Positions 1 through 10,663 of a stretch of 64,000 nt of DNA are shown piece after piece. Positions within the stretch are counted from its first letter, which is position 1; each line of letters begins with the position of its first letter. This DNA comes from Notospermus geniculatus (taxonomy: Eukaryota > Nemertea > Pilidiophora > Heteronemertea > Lineidae). The notes beneath the pieces were generated by a model, which saw only the letters and a list, made by a program, of their open reading frames with translations, ran no database searches and was not told the DNA's origin. The translations under genes were made by a program, and so were the position numbers. Location of the stretch: assembly GCA_002633025.1 (NCBI GenBank), contig NMRB01000022.1:973092-1037091 (forward strand), given 5' to 3'.

Positions 1-186
1 GGTATTTTCCCGATTGATAAACCTGTATTTGGCAAAAGGCAACTTCAAAATACCTTTCCAGTTGAAAAAGACTACCGGTACTTCATGTAAGCATGATGAC
101 CTATTCTATTACAAGCAATTCCATCATCAGATGAACTTGGTGCATTGTGTATTAAATCAAGTGCAGAAGGAATCACTTCTCTTCAC

Positions 187-316
187 CTTTGCTGGAGGAA
201 CCTTTTGCTCCCAGTTCATCATCTTTAATGTCCAGTACATTGTCTATTCTTTTCTGTGCCGACTTCAGGGCACTGGATGCAAGGCTTGTAAACTGACTTG
301 TATCCCACCAACTCAT
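187..316 (-). CDS. TMF1: TMF1 first coding exon (partial gene)
   Basis: The exon starts at an ATG (316-314) and reads MSWWDTSQFTSLASSALKSA, then a segment ending in a VLDI motif and an acidic stretch. This closely follows the conserved N-terminus of TMF1 (TATA element modulatory factor/ARA160), a golgin-type coiled-coil protein of the Golgi that binds Rab6; vertebrate TMF1 begins MSWFNASQLSSFAKQAL. The exon is 43 codons plus one base and ends at a donor AAAG/GTGAAG (GT at 186-185); beyond it the frame soon stops. The rest of the gene lies off the left edge. The DNA just upstream of the ATG is duplicated at 1378-2055, but that copy keeps only the first three codons. Identification rests on the short N-terminal match. 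Confidence 0.72.
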
Positions 317-990
317 CTTGGCTTCCTTGTTGAGTGGGGTTCAATTCAAATTCAAGGTGGGGCCTAGTTGAACTTGGGATGGATGCGAGTTGGCTTAGTT
401 GCTACAGAAAAATATAAAGAGAAATGTTATGTCATGACAGCCTAACACTGAGGTTGTGATCAGATATAGGCCTAGGACAGGAGATACATTCATCATTCAG
501 ATTCATACATTCATCATGAATGATGTGTTGTTGTCTAAAGGCCTAGGCCTACCGATGCGGTAGGCCCTAGGCCTAGGCTACATGTAGCGTAGTGAATGCA
601 TTGCATGGACTAGTGTGTCACAGGTTCTTTGTGGTTAGTGGGGGGACCTATGCCCCCCCCCCCCCCACTAACCACAGGAACCTGTGGCCAGTATGGGTAT
701 GTTTACTGTCTGCTGGTCTGTGGACTGTGAGTGTCTGTCACACTGTCACCTGGTTAACATGGTGAATGCAATGTGTCAATGACAAATAAGCCTATGCCTA
801 CAGATCCATGATGTTGGTTGGGGACCACTGCGTGAAGGACGACATCATGTCACGTCGGCGGCGCCCATGAGGTAACTCTGTTGGCGTGAAATTGCAAACT
901 TTTGAGGCTCAAATGATTGAATTCCATGGTGATTGCGGCCAGGTCCCTAAGTCTACTTTCAATTCTTGACTTCTCAATCATAGTACCGGT
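305..990. repeat. Tandem duplication, copy 1 (TMF1 upstream region)
   Basis: This stretch is repeated almost base for base at 1378-2055. It covers the TMF1 start codon side and about 670 bases upstream. It contains a C-rich run (about 652-666) inside a hairpin (CACAGGTTC at about 618 against GAACCTGTG at about 680). A few small indels separate the copies. Between the copies lies the left part of a MITE (992-1377). No coding sequence is apparent beyond the TMF1 exon. An uncollapsed second haplotype, with and without the MITE, explains it as well as a true duplication. Confidence 0.85.
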
Positions 991-991
991 A

Positions 992-1377
992 ATGGGTCCC
1001 ACTAATTTGCGTTCAACTGCGACCAATTGCGTCCAACACTATAAAAAAGTAATTTTAAAGAATAAAGTGTCCATATCAATATTTATGAGTGTAGGCAGGA
1101 GTCAATCAAACATTCCTGATATGAATTTGGAACGTTTTCAATTGTTTATTTACATGATTTATAACGTTTTCAATTGTTTATTTACATGATTTATTGAGTT
1201 TATTTTCGCGTCCAGAAGCCGGCGGCCATTTTGTTGTTATCGTTGTCTGGGGTAGACTCTGTCAAAATGGCCGCCATTGCCTGAAGTCACAATCGCGGAA
1301 GGCTGGCCTCGGGAGTTTTTTGACCCGTCAAATGTCATATAATTCACCTTTTTGTGATTAATTCTGATGAGATAATA
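992..1377. mobile_element. Truncated copy of the GCGTCCAACTGCGACC-type MITE
   Basis: This is the left two thirds of the element that is complete at 4299-4789. They share the CACTAATTTGCG/CACTAAATTGCG start, GCGTCCAAC repeats, the CGGCGGCCATTTTGTTG core and the GATTAATTCTGATGAGATAAT segment. It ends abruptly at 1377, exactly where the duplicated TMF1 upstream segment restarts. A direct repeat of about 29 bases (TTTTCAATTGTTTATTTACA type) lies at about 1135-1195. Confidence 0.7.
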
Positions 1378-2055
1378 CCAACTCATCTTGGCTTCCTTGT
1401 TGAGTGGGGTTCAATTCAAATTCAAGGTGGGGCCTAGTTGAACTTGGGATGGATGCGAGTTGGCTTAGTTGCTACAGAAAAATATAAAGAGAAATGTTAT
1501 GTCATGACAGCCTAACACTGAGGTTGTGATCAGATATAGGCCTAGGACAGGAGATACATTCATCATTCAGATTCATACATTCATCATGAATGATGTGTTG
1601 TTGTCTAAAGGCCTAGGCCTACCGATGCGGTAGGCCCTAGGCCTAGGCTACATGTAGCGTAGTGAATGCATTGCATGGACTAGTGTGTCACAGGTTCTTT
1701 GTGGTTAGTGGGGGGACCTATGCCCCCCCCCCCCCCACTAACCACAGGAACCTGTGGCCAGTATGGGTACGTTTACTGTCTGCTGGTCTGTGGACTGTGA
1801 GTGTCTGTCACACTGTCACCTGGTTAACATGGTGAATGCAATGTGTCAATGACAAATAAGCCTATTATGCCTACAGATCCATGACGTTGGTTGGGGACCA
1901 CTGCGTGAAGACGACATCATGTCACGTCGGCGGCGCCCATGAGGTAACTCTGTTGGCGTGAAATTGCAAACTTTTGAGGCTCAAATGATTGAATTCCATG
2001 GTGATTGCGGCCAGGTCCCTAAGTCTACTTTCAATTCTTGACTTCTCAATCATAG
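1378..2055. repeat. Tandem duplication, copy 2
   Basis: Second copy of the 305-990 segment. It starts within the TMF1 start codon region (CCAACTCAT, the complement of ATGAGTTGG), so it cannot encode the TMF1 exon. It ends at about 2055 where copy 1 continues into the MITE. The C-rich hairpin is preserved at about 1693-1760. Confidence 0.85.
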
Positions 2056-2294
2056 TAATAGTTGAAATGTTTCAAACACATAGATAAGTGCGAAGCAGTC
2101 GGCCTTCAAACTGGGCACACATTTTTCCCAATTTGTAAACATGGTCCCCAACTAAAATCACAGATCTGTAGGCCAAGCCTAGGCATGGTGTGTTGGTGGT
2201 TTTTTTTGATACACACCATAAGTATATTTAGAGAAGGTGAGGACACTTGCTCTCCCAAGATGACAGGTCCAATTTTTCCCGATTTCACTGTGAT

Positions 2295-2756
2295 TTAAGT
2301 CATGTCAGCCAGAAGAAACACATCGAATGTATCCTTCGTGAATTAAACTTTGCATCTGTGATATTCCTTTCAATGTTATTCCCCGATTATGAGCAGAAAA
2401 CGGCTTGAAATGACGAAACTTCAAAACTTTAAGTTGAAAGGGAGATCGCCATGTTTAACCTCGCCTGCAGGAACATGTAATGCTCAATTGCGCACCTGGC
2501 GGCGCCCTTCGAAGTCATGGGAGCCAGGTTGGAATGACTCTGCCTCGCTCCCATGATCTTCCTGACTTCGAAGGGCGCCGCCAGGTGCGTAATTGCGCAT
2601 TATGTCCTGCAGGCGAAGTTAAACATGGCGGTCTCCCTCTCAAACTTAAAGTTTTGAAGTTTCGTCATTTCAACATTAAAAGGAATATCACAGATGCAAG
2701 TTTAATTGTAGGATACATTCGATGACGATGTGTTTTTTCTGGCTGACATGACTTAA
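2295..2756. mobile_element. TTAA-flanked foldback element, about 460 bp
   Basis: Near-perfect inverted arms of about 200 bases: TTAAGTCATGTCAGCCAGAA on the left and its complement on the right, meeting near 2530. TTAA lies at both tips, which is the target duplication of piggyBac-type elements. No transposase is present. The ORFs that cross it only reflect the symmetry. Confidence 0.75.
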
Positions 2757-3004
2757 AGGAGCTGGACGTCCAAGTTGTAAACACTCACTCACTCACTGGT
2801 TCTCTATCCACACGATGCCTGCGGTGCTGCCACCTATTGTCGTTGATATGTACTGACGTGAATATCGTGAGTGAGTTGCATCGGACCGGGAACCAGTCTA
2901 ACGATCACGGGTGCTGCCACCTGCACGAAGGAATAAAACTAGTTTGCCGACCATGTTTGTAAACAAACCAGCTTGTTTACAACTTCGGCGTCTAACTCCT
3001 TTAA
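2753..3004. mobile_element. TTAA MITE, family 'AGGAGCTGGACG', copy A
   Basis: Inverted termini TTAAAGGAGCTGGACGTCCA and ...CTAACTCCTTTAA, with further inverted CAAGTTGTAAACA / TGTTTACAACTT. It abuts the 2295-2756 foldback and shares its TTAA. The related copy at 6796-7036 has the same interior (CACTCACTCACT, GGTGCTGCCACC, GTTTGTAAACAAACCAG). Confidence 0.75.
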
Positions 3005-3309
3005 CAATGAAATCGGGAGTTTAAATATCGGACCTGTCATGGCTCAAGTTGGGTAGGCCTATAGCGGACAAAGTCGTGGGAAGTGCACTGAGTGTGTGCA
3101 TGAATGTACACGGAATAAGCGGCAATATGTATGGAAGATGTGTCACTTCCCACACGGAGAGTAGGGGGTTAAATTTCTAATACACTATATATAATACAGG
3201 AGCTGTCATGGCGGATCCCGGATTCCCGGTTTTGACCCTGTTATGTACCGGTTCTTTGAACCAATATCCTATCGAAATAAAAGATGCTTTTACCAAAAAT
3301 AGTGCCAAT

Positions 3310-4031
3310 GGCACTGTGCCCGCTTGGCTTGAAGCATGGTGGTGGGAATCATCATCATCCCCCTAGTGGCAAAGTGAAGAATCGAATTTTGCCAAAAATT
3401 CGTCTTTGAGTTGTTACAGCCTAGAGGTAGATATGTGCAAAGTTTCAAAGCAATAGCTCAGACCATTACAAAAATTGCCAACTTCGTAATTTCAGATGAA
3501 CTTTGACCTCTGCTGACCTTGAAAAGACTCGGGTATTATCTTATGTATTCTCATTAGATATACCCATGATAAAAATTTGACAAAAATTCATCTCTTGGTT
3601 ATGGAGAAATAGCACTTTCAGTGATTTTGGTTTTGGCCCCCTAGTGGCAAAGTCAAGAATCAGATTTCACCGAAAGTTTGTCTGTAAGTTGCTATAACCT
3701 GGAGGAACATGTGTACAAACTTGCAACACGATAATTCAAACCATTATCAAAATATAGCCCTTTGAAATTTTTCACAAAACGCCCCCTGGAGGCCAAAATA
3801 GGAATCCAATCGTGCTCAAAATCGAACTCGACCTAGATCTTAGGCCCATATATAGACCCACCAAAGACCAAAAAGATTCGTCAAAAAATAAAGGCGCTAG
3901 AGCGCTAACAAACCAAAAGTTTACGGACGTATCGCCGTACGTACCGCTGTACGTCCTAACGCACGACAGACCACCACTCAATGACCCCAACCACAGCATA
4001 AGCCCTGCTGGGCCTTGCGGCCAAGCGGGCT
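3310..4031. repeat. Dispersed repeat with CCCCCTAGTGGC modules
   Basis: Two diverged direct modules (about 3358-3480 and 3647-3790) both run CCCCCTAGTGGCAAAGT, then AATTCGTCTTTGAGTTG-type text, then a CAATAGCTCAGACCATTA-type segment. The block begins with GCCCGCTTGGC (about 3319) and ends with GGCCAAGCGGGC (about 4018), which may be terminal inverted repeats. No gene is seen. I read it as an old non-autonomous transposon. Confidence 0.5.
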
Positions 4032-4298
4032 AAAAATGCGACTTCATTTTGATCGTTACATTCCCTACCATCGAATCGTTGCATCTCCTTGCATCTAAAT
4101 GTGCGTGAATACGCCAAAATCGGCTTGAAGCGAGTAGAGCTGCGAATCAGCTGAATCTACTGATGAAACTCGGTAGTTTGGTTCCCGAACTCACCGCTAG
4201 GCGCAGAAGTACCTAGTGTGTTAGAAATTTAACCCCCTAGGCCTACTCTCCGTGCTTCCCACGACTTTGTCCGCTATACTTGACTTGACCATGTTGAC

Positions 4299-4789
4299 CG
4301 GATCGCACTAAATTGCGTCCAACTGCGACCAGTTGCGTCCAACGGCATAAAAAAGTAATTTCTAGCAATAAAAGTGACCATATCAATATTTGTGAGTGTG
4401 GGCAGGAGTCAATCAAATGTTCCTGAAATGTACTTCATGTGTTTGGAACATTTCCGATCACTCATTTCCATGATTTGTTGATTTTAATTTTGCGTCCAGA
4501 CGCCGGCGGCCATTTTGTTGTTACTGTCGATTGGGATAGACTCTACCAATATGGCCGCGACGGCCTGAGGAATCACAATCGCGGAAGGCCGACTTTGCGA
4601 GTTTTTATTCTCGTCAGATGTCATTAATTCAGATTTGTCTGATTAATTCTGATGAGATAATGTGGAGAATTACAATTTAAAAATGAAATTTGAACATTTG
4701 TATTGATAAAATTAGTGTTTTATAGCGTTGGACGCAACTGGACGCAATTGGTCGCTGCTGGACGCAAATTAGTCATGTTAGTGCGACCG
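4299..4789. mobile_element. MITE with GCGTCCAACTGCGACC-type subterminal repeats
   Basis: Complete element of about 490 bp. The left end has CGCACTAAATTGCGTCCAAC then TGCGACCAGTTGCGTCCAAC; the right end carries the same words inverted (GTTGGACGCAACTGGACGCA ... TTAGTGCG). The interior matches the truncated copy at 992-1377. No ORF of note. Confidence 0.75.
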
Positions 4790-5634
4790 TGCCGTGTTGA
4801 CCCCCTGTGATCTTGAGCAAGTGTCCTCACCTTCTCTAAATATACTTATGGTGTGTATCAAAAAAACCACCAACACACCGTAGGCCTATAGATAGGTAGG
4901 ACGGTGGTCGGTGTCGCACGGACGGACACGGTCCTGATCGTGATCAGGCATGCACTGCAGGTGGATGCCTCAACAAACAAGTTTAGCCTACTCATTTTTA
5001 CCTGTTTACTGCCAGTGAGTTTATGCCCACCCGGGCATAGGCCCTAGGCCTATCAAAAGTCCTCGGCCTAGGCCCTCATATATCCTACCAAGAAAGCAAG
5101 AAAAAGTCATGGAATTCGTGTGTGTTTTATTGATTCTTTACGTCAAAGATAGGGAAAATAATTTTACAACTCGACAGGCGCCATTTTGAAAAACTGACGT
5201 CACTTCCGTGGTTCGACTGAGGCACCCTTGCTTGGCTGAGTCAGGAGTCGCTTAGCTCGATTGGCATTTTCATTGGTCAGAATGTAGCAAAAGACTGATC
5301 CGCTATCCTCGAGCGGTATCAGGTCGTTTCGTTACACGGTCTTTTCGTTACAAGTTCGTTAGACTGTTTGGTCGTTTCGTTACACGGGTTTGGTCGTTTC
5401 GTTACATGTGTTTGGTCGTCGTTCCACATATGCGGCTGGCGGGCGCGCGTTTTCGTTTGCGGCCGCTGCGATTCCGCCTGCGATTAGGGTGCGATTCGGC
5501 CGTTTCCACCTGCGTTTGCGGACGCGATTTCGCACGTGATTATTAGTAGTTCCTGCTAATTTTAGACTCCAGGGGCCGGTTGCACAAAAAGTTGAAAGGA
5601 TAAAAGTCTGTTAATTGACTTTTCCTGTTAAATC

Positions 5635-5684
5635 ATCCTGAGAATATCAGGCGTTCTTACTGCTCGCTCCCTTCGTCACCGCAG
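5635..5684. repeat. 50-bp dispersed repeat, copy 1
   Basis: These 50 bases (ATCCTGAGAATATCAGGCGT ... CTTCGTCACCGCAG) recur unchanged at 42015-42064, where they break the duplicated receptor exon segment. ATCCTGAGAATATCAGGCG includes a short hairpin (CCTGAGAATATCAGG). Family unknown. Confidence 0.8.
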
Positions 5685-6616
5685 TAAGGCCTGTATCCAC
5701 TACAACGGTTTGCGGTCAGTGCGGTTTGCGGTGCGGGAGCGATTTTCACAGGCATTGGGACAATTAACACGCCATGTAGGCCTATTGTTAAACCATCGAA
5801 TGATATCCAAAACCCTGGGAAAAATCCCGGCGCGGCAAACCGCAGCGGTAACCCGGACGCGAAATTTTTTTTCCCACATGAGTTCGGGACACCAACCTTA
5901 TCTCATTTGCATACAGCCAATCAGGGCTGTTGTTGACGTAAACATGGTGGAGCACGTGCGCAACTTACCCAGATAAATTGCTTCGTTTGATGATAGGTGG
6001 CAGTGTTGAATAAATCCGCATGTAGCTTTGGTTTTGAGGAATATCTAACTTTCTTCCTAAATACCTGTTATTCCCCATGATCGAATTTAGAATCGGTTCG
6101 CCTTGGTATGAAAGCAACTGCAGAACAGTGCAGTTTGATCTGCTGGGGGTCATATATCATGAATAAAGAGTCGATCTCCTCCTCGCTTCAAAAGTAGGCC
6201 TAATCCAAATTTTGACAAAGCGAAATAATTTCTCTCTAATTCGGAGTCCTATTTTCATCAAGCAGTTTTCAGAGTGTCCTCTTCAGAAAATTTCAGAAGA
6301 GAATAATCAAATAGAGTCATATGACTACATATGTATTTCCATTAATTAAAGATTTTATTTCATGTACAAAAATAACCAAATAGCAAACAGGTATAACGAC
6401 ACTGCTCCATGATAGTACCGTACCTGAGTCAGGACTCTCCGTTGTGATATTTGTGGTAATCATCTGAAGCACAACATTCTAACCACTACACGTGCTCCAC
6501 CATGTTTATGTCAACAACAGCGCTGATTGGTTGTATGCAAATGAGATAAGGTTGGTGTCCCGAACTCATGTGGGAAAAAAAATTTCGCAACCCGGACTAG
6601 TGGATACAGGCCTTAA
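5685..6616. mobile_element. TIR element of about 930 bp with AAGGCCTGTATCCACTA ends
   Basis: Left tip TAAGGCCTGTATCCACTACA; right tip TAGTGGATACAGGCCTTAA. A second inverted pair lies inside (about 5875-5956 against 6488-6575: CCCACATGAGTTCGGGACAC, ATCTCATTTGCATACAGCCA, GTGGAGCACGTG). It looks like a MITE whose interior acquired extra foldback sequence. No coding evidence. Confidence 0.6.
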
Positions 6617-6799
6617 AGGCCTGTATCCACTACAAGGGTTTGCGGTGCGGTTTGCGGCGCGGGAGCGATTTTCACAGGCATTGGGATAATTAACACGCCA
6701 TGTATTGTTAAACCATCGAAAGATTATCCAAAACCCTGTGAAATAATCCCGGCGCGGCAAACCGCAGCGGTAACCCGGACTAGTGGATACAGGGCTTAA
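6613..6799. mobile_element. TTAA-flanked MITE of about 185 bp, short form of the same family
   Basis: TTAA at both tips, termini AAGGCCTGTATCCACTACA / ACTAGTGGATACAGGGCTT and inner pair GGTTTGCGGTGCGG / CCGCAGCGGTAACCC. It directly abuts the 5685-6616 element on the left and the 6796-7036 MITE on the right, sharing TTAA with each. Confidence 0.7.
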
Positions 6800-7036
6800 A
6801 GGAGCTGGACGTCCAAGTTGTAAACACTCACTCACTTGTTTTCTATCCACGCGACGCCTGCGGTGCTGCCAGCTATTGTCGGTGACACGTGAATATCGTG
6901 AGTGAGTTGCATTGGACCGGGCACCAGTCTAACGATCACTGGTGCTGCCACCTTCACGAAGGAATAAAACTAGTTTGCTGGCCACTGTTTGTAAACAAAC
7001 CAGTTTGTTTACAACTTGGACGTCCAGCTCCTTTAA
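6796..7036. mobile_element. TTAA MITE, family 'AGGAGCTGGACG', copy B
   Basis: Better preserved copy of 2753-3004: left TTAAAGGAGCTGGACGTCCA, right complement GGACGTCCAGCTCCTTTAA. The interior matches copy A with substitutions and a short deletion. Confidence 0.8.
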
Positions 7037-8487
7037 TTCATGATTTTTTCTTATTGCCTGTTGTGTGAAACGTTAATTTTTTTCATGCAACGTACGGGCC
7101 CGGGATAGCCGGTTCCCGTCGACGGCCCTATTATAGTTACCGTCGTTCTCGTTAGCTACACGTTTTCGCTACTGAATTATAATGTGGAAGGCCGGCGGTC
7201 TGAAGTAAGATCAGTCATTCAATGTTCATGTAAATATCTGTTTACTGAAAAGAAATTGGCAAACGAATTTGGTATGAATGGAAAGAGCATTCTTCCTAGA
7301 CAACAGCCAGATAAGTTTTTGAAGAATGCAAGAGGTTTGGGTGAAATGGACTTTGAAATATAATGATCTCTGTCCGATTGAAATGCTGAAGTCGCGATGT
7401 ACATGTACATGTAGAAGCGCGCCAGAATTCCGCGGGAAGCACGTGTTCGGCATGTTCAGGGTGCGATCTTGAGGGACTAAAATCTTGGAAGGGAGCGCCT
7501 GGGTAGGGAAGGACTAAATTTGAGTGAGGAACCAGTGGGAAATGGAACAGGACTAAGAAAAATAAGGAAAGATTCGTTGAAGTTGTCGCTTTTAATTTGA
7601 ATCGTGCAATGAGCAACCGCAGCCAAAGGACATAGCGCCGCGGGAGTTGACGGCGCCAAAGACGGGAACCAGTCGATGTGGCGAAAGACTGGAACGACGC
7701 CACGGTATTAAACCCGGCTAGGCGTCGGTATCCCCGTTTTGTTTGCGTTGCATGAAAAAAATTAAGTCTACATGGTCTAGTAGCAAGTTTCACACAAGTA
7801 AGTAACAAGAAAAAGTCTTGAATTAAAATTAGAACGCAGTATTCGCCACAATAAATTCAGGAGGGAAAGCATGAACGAAACGACCATACACATGTAACGA
7901 AACGACCAAACCCGTGTAACGAAACGACCAAACAATGTAACGAACTGACTGTAACGAAAAGACCGTGTAACGAAACGACCTGATACCAGTCGGACACAGT
8001 GCAGAGGGGAGAGAATTCTTACGGCCTCCCTCGAAAGCACCCGAAGTAAACTCCCGGTCGACTCCAGGTCCTTCGAAAAGCATTCGGGCTACTTCGCCGA
8101 TTTCCGACACCAGTGTCCTCGTATGAGATAGGACCGGCTCGAGGAATGAAGGGAACGTGGAAAACTTGAGAAATTGAGGGCCGTATTTTAGAACGTTTCT
8201 TAACATTAAGGTCCACCTTAAATCTATTGTTCTCGATGGTTTTACAATAAACGTGATGTTAAACCAAGCGCTATATTACGGCGTTTCGCCACCATTTGAG
8301 TCCATTGCATAGGATAACGTAGGCTAATAGCACTGAACCAGGCGCGGCCTCGGTGTGAGAGATTCGATCACCGCAGGTAAAGACCGAGTTTGTACTGCTC
8401 TATGTGGGTTTTGTTCGACAGTCTGCTTCTTGCCCAACGGAAAACGCGTAATCGTACGCAACGTTATAAATGTTAAAATATATAGGC

Positions 8488-9495
8488 CTACTCCTCTAAC
8501 CTGTACATATTCACCCCCTTCCAGACAATAGCCTCTCCTAAATATCCTTCAGCTGATGTCAAGATGTGTATGAAGGTACCATCATCGCTAACTTGAAAGT
8601 ACTCCTTATTTTTACCATATAGAGTTCCATCTGTTCTTACATAACCAGGAAGACACCCCTTGGTCCATGGGCTACGGACTATTGGGTCGTTGGGCCGGCA
8701 GTACATCTTGTATGCCTTAATGATTGGCCCTGGGTGAAGGAAGAATAATATCAGCCCATGGTAGTATGAATACCTTACTCTCATTGCCACCGTGGTGGTT
8801 GGTACTCGAATGAATTCTCGACTGATCCTGTAACCATACCGCCTGCTGTACTGATGCAGGATAAAGCCGTCGCGTGCCAGTTTATACTCATAAAAATCAC
8901 CGTCTTGTCCAAACTCGATGCCCCTATTCGTTGGATTTACCGGTAGAAAGATTTTCCGGCACTTTACGAGCGTTATTACTGTAGTTTCTTCTCGAACGAA
9001 TCTTCTGTCTTCGCATACTTGCGCCGTTCGAATGTTCTTAAATATCAGCAAAAACTGACCCATGTAATATGATAGATAAGACAACTCCGTAAATTTTATT
9101 CCCACACGAGGAAAGTTAACAGTTCCATCGATCTTTCCACTAGTTATGTTATAAAGACGTAACGCTGGCCTACCGGATCGTTTGCAATAAAATACCAAAA
9201 GATGCTTCAGATAAGGACGAGGCCCACAGAATGTCTTCAAACACCCCAGCTCTTCCATGTCGTATTGGTGGGTAAAATCCATTTGCCAGACATTACCAGT
9301 CTTGTTAAATACGTAAATTAACAAACTTGTGATTCGTGCGGCGGGTCTAGTTAGAAATACTAGAATCCTGTTACCAGTACCTAGGTCAAATACCCACTTA
9401 TCATGGACTCTCAAAGTGACGGGCGGTACGAAGGAAGCTCCTCGCGCAGTTGCTTTGAGGGTCAGTCTGTACCGTGGATGGTAACCGGAACGTTC
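8488..9495 (-). CDS. Terminal exon of a PAN-domain protein; unrecognised C-terminal region
   Basis: The open frame runs from an acceptor (TTTTCCTGACAG, AG at 9497-9496) to a TAG stop at 8490-8488, about 335 codons. No ATG opens it; the exon begins ERSGYHPRYRLTLKATARGA. The text has recurring strand-like blocks (NVWQMDFT, ALRLYNITSGKIDG, DFYEYKLARDGFI, TFIHILTSAEG), spaced aromatics and several cysteines, which suggests a beta-propeller-like or other all-beta extracellular domain. I do not recognise the family. The upstream exon at 10664-10892 (PAN/apple-like) ends in phase 0 and this one starts in phase 0, so they join cleanly. Codon use and length make this a real exon; function is unknown. 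Confidence 0.75.
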   Translation of the reverse strand, partial: ERSGYHPRYRLTLKATARGASFVPPVTLRVHDKWVFDLGTGNRILVFLTRPAARITSLLIYVFNKTGNVWQMDFTHQYDMEELGCLKTFCGPRPYLKHLLVFYCKRSGRPALRLYNITSGKIDGTVNFPRVGIKFTELSYLSYYMGQFLLIFKNIRTAQVCEDRRFVREETTVITLVKCRKIFLPVNPTNRGIEFGQDGDFYEYKLARDGFILHQYSRRYGYRISREFIRVPTTTVAMRVRYSYYHGLILFFLHPGPIIKAYKMYCRPNDPIVRSPWTKGCLPGYVRTDGTLYGKNKEYFQVSDDGTFIHILTSAEGYLGEAIVWKGVNMYRLEE

Positions 9496-9514
9496 CTGTC
9501 AGGAAAACGCAACA

Positions 9515-9910
9515 ATGATCCATATGCATAAAAAAGCAAATGCTTTTTACTTGAAAATTGAAGCAATTACTTCCATCTGTATGCATAAAACCCAAAGTAA
9601 ATGCTTTTGCTAAAAAGGAATTGCAATTAGAAAAAGCGATTACTATTTACTTGTTCCTTTCTAGCAAATGCTAGAATTCATATGCATAATACTGAGCAAT
9701 TTCTCCAGTACTGTAGAACCTTTGATCAACCTAAACAGTGGTAAACAAGCAATGCTTGTCAAGTATAAGCATTTGCTTTGAAGTAGAAGTAAAAGATTAT
9801 GCATATGAAACCAAGTAATTGCTTTTACTTTTACTTTTGGCTTTAAGCAACTGCTTTTACTTTCTGCTTTTGCTCGAAGTAAATGCTTCATTTTTGTGCA
9901 TGCGGCCCAA
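9515..9910. repeat. Degenerate AT-rich repeat cluster in the intron
   Basis: Several copies of ATATGCATAA or its complement (about 9522, 9582, 9682, 9798), mixed with AAGTAAAAGCAATTGC and AGCAAATGCTTTTA words in both orientations. These words also make up the MITEs at 10291-10404 and 48369-48868, so this is probably a decayed pile of the same family. Confidence 0.5.
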
Positions 9911-10290
9911 TGAATGGACACGAGGAGACTGTCTGTCGTACTATACAATGGGGTGCAATCCAGCAGGTAGGCCTATACGGTTCTTGGTGTTCAGAGGATG
10001 TGGTGAAATTGATGATGCCAATGGAGAGGAAGTACAACCCTTGTATGATCCTAGTACTCAAAGGATGAGTTACCATCATTTAGATAGACCTTTACGAAAG
10101 GAATGTTTGTATCCCATCCCTTGGATCCCGGATCAATCTCAGTTTTGTTGAAGAGTTCACTGTACTTCCTTCGAGGATGGCGGTGTGGTAACCATCTGAA
10201 ACTCGCTCCGAGTTCAAGCGATTTTTGATGGATACCACTATTCCCATGCCTGCCGGACTTATGAACAAGAAACCGTATCTCATCAGTAGA

Positions 10291-10404
10291 ATGGCTGGTA
10301 TTCATAAAAGTAAGCAAATGCTTTTTTTGCACAGCGATGTCCGATGTAAATGTATTACAAAACGTGAAGTAAAAGTATTTGCTAACTTATAAATATCAGC
10401 CAAT
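10291..10404. mobile_element. MITE, GGCTGGTATTCATAAAAG family
   Basis: Left GGCTGGTATTCATAAAAGTA then AGCAAATGCTTTT; right AAAAGTATTTGCTAACTTATAAATATCAGCC. The same family at 48369-48868 has been split by a later insertion. Confidence 0.65.
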
Positions 10405-10663
10405 GTAGTGCCTAAAGACTTTAACAACAACAATGGCGGCCTACTGGTTCTCCCACATGACGTCGTGGCCATTCAGTCTCCAAGCATGATATATCACTAC
10501 CAAACGCATCCTCCCAGACAGTTATTTTACCTAAAGCCTTTTGTGCCCATGGCCCGCTTGACCAGCTGTGCCAGCGGCCATTGAATTATATTGGTATTAA
10601 AGCTTCTGAGGTCATATGGTGAGAACTGTTAGAGCGCCATCTTTGTTGGAAAGGTCTATTTAC

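Larger units (their letters stand above)
5313..7989. mobile_element. 2.7 kb TIR element with tandem GGTCGTTTCGTTACA subrepeats
   Basis: The left end (5313-5415) carries GGTATCAGGTCGTTTCGTTA and several GGTCGTTTCGTTACA-type units; the right end (7873-7989) carries the same units inverted and ends TAACGAAACGACCTGATACC. The interior holds younger TTAA MITEs (5685-6799, 6796-7036) and a further inverted pair (about 7046-7110 against 7730-7808: TGTGTGAAACG / GTTTCACACA, TTTTTTTCATGCAACG). No recognisable transposase. The long minus-strand ORFs at 7296-7808 and 7829-8206 show no protein-like pattern. Confidence 0.5.

Noticed and set aside
7296-7808. 170-codon minus-strand ORF
   Set aside because: No conserved pattern, lies in repeat-derived DNA inside the 5313-7989 element, and its composition looks like chance reading of GC-rich sequence.
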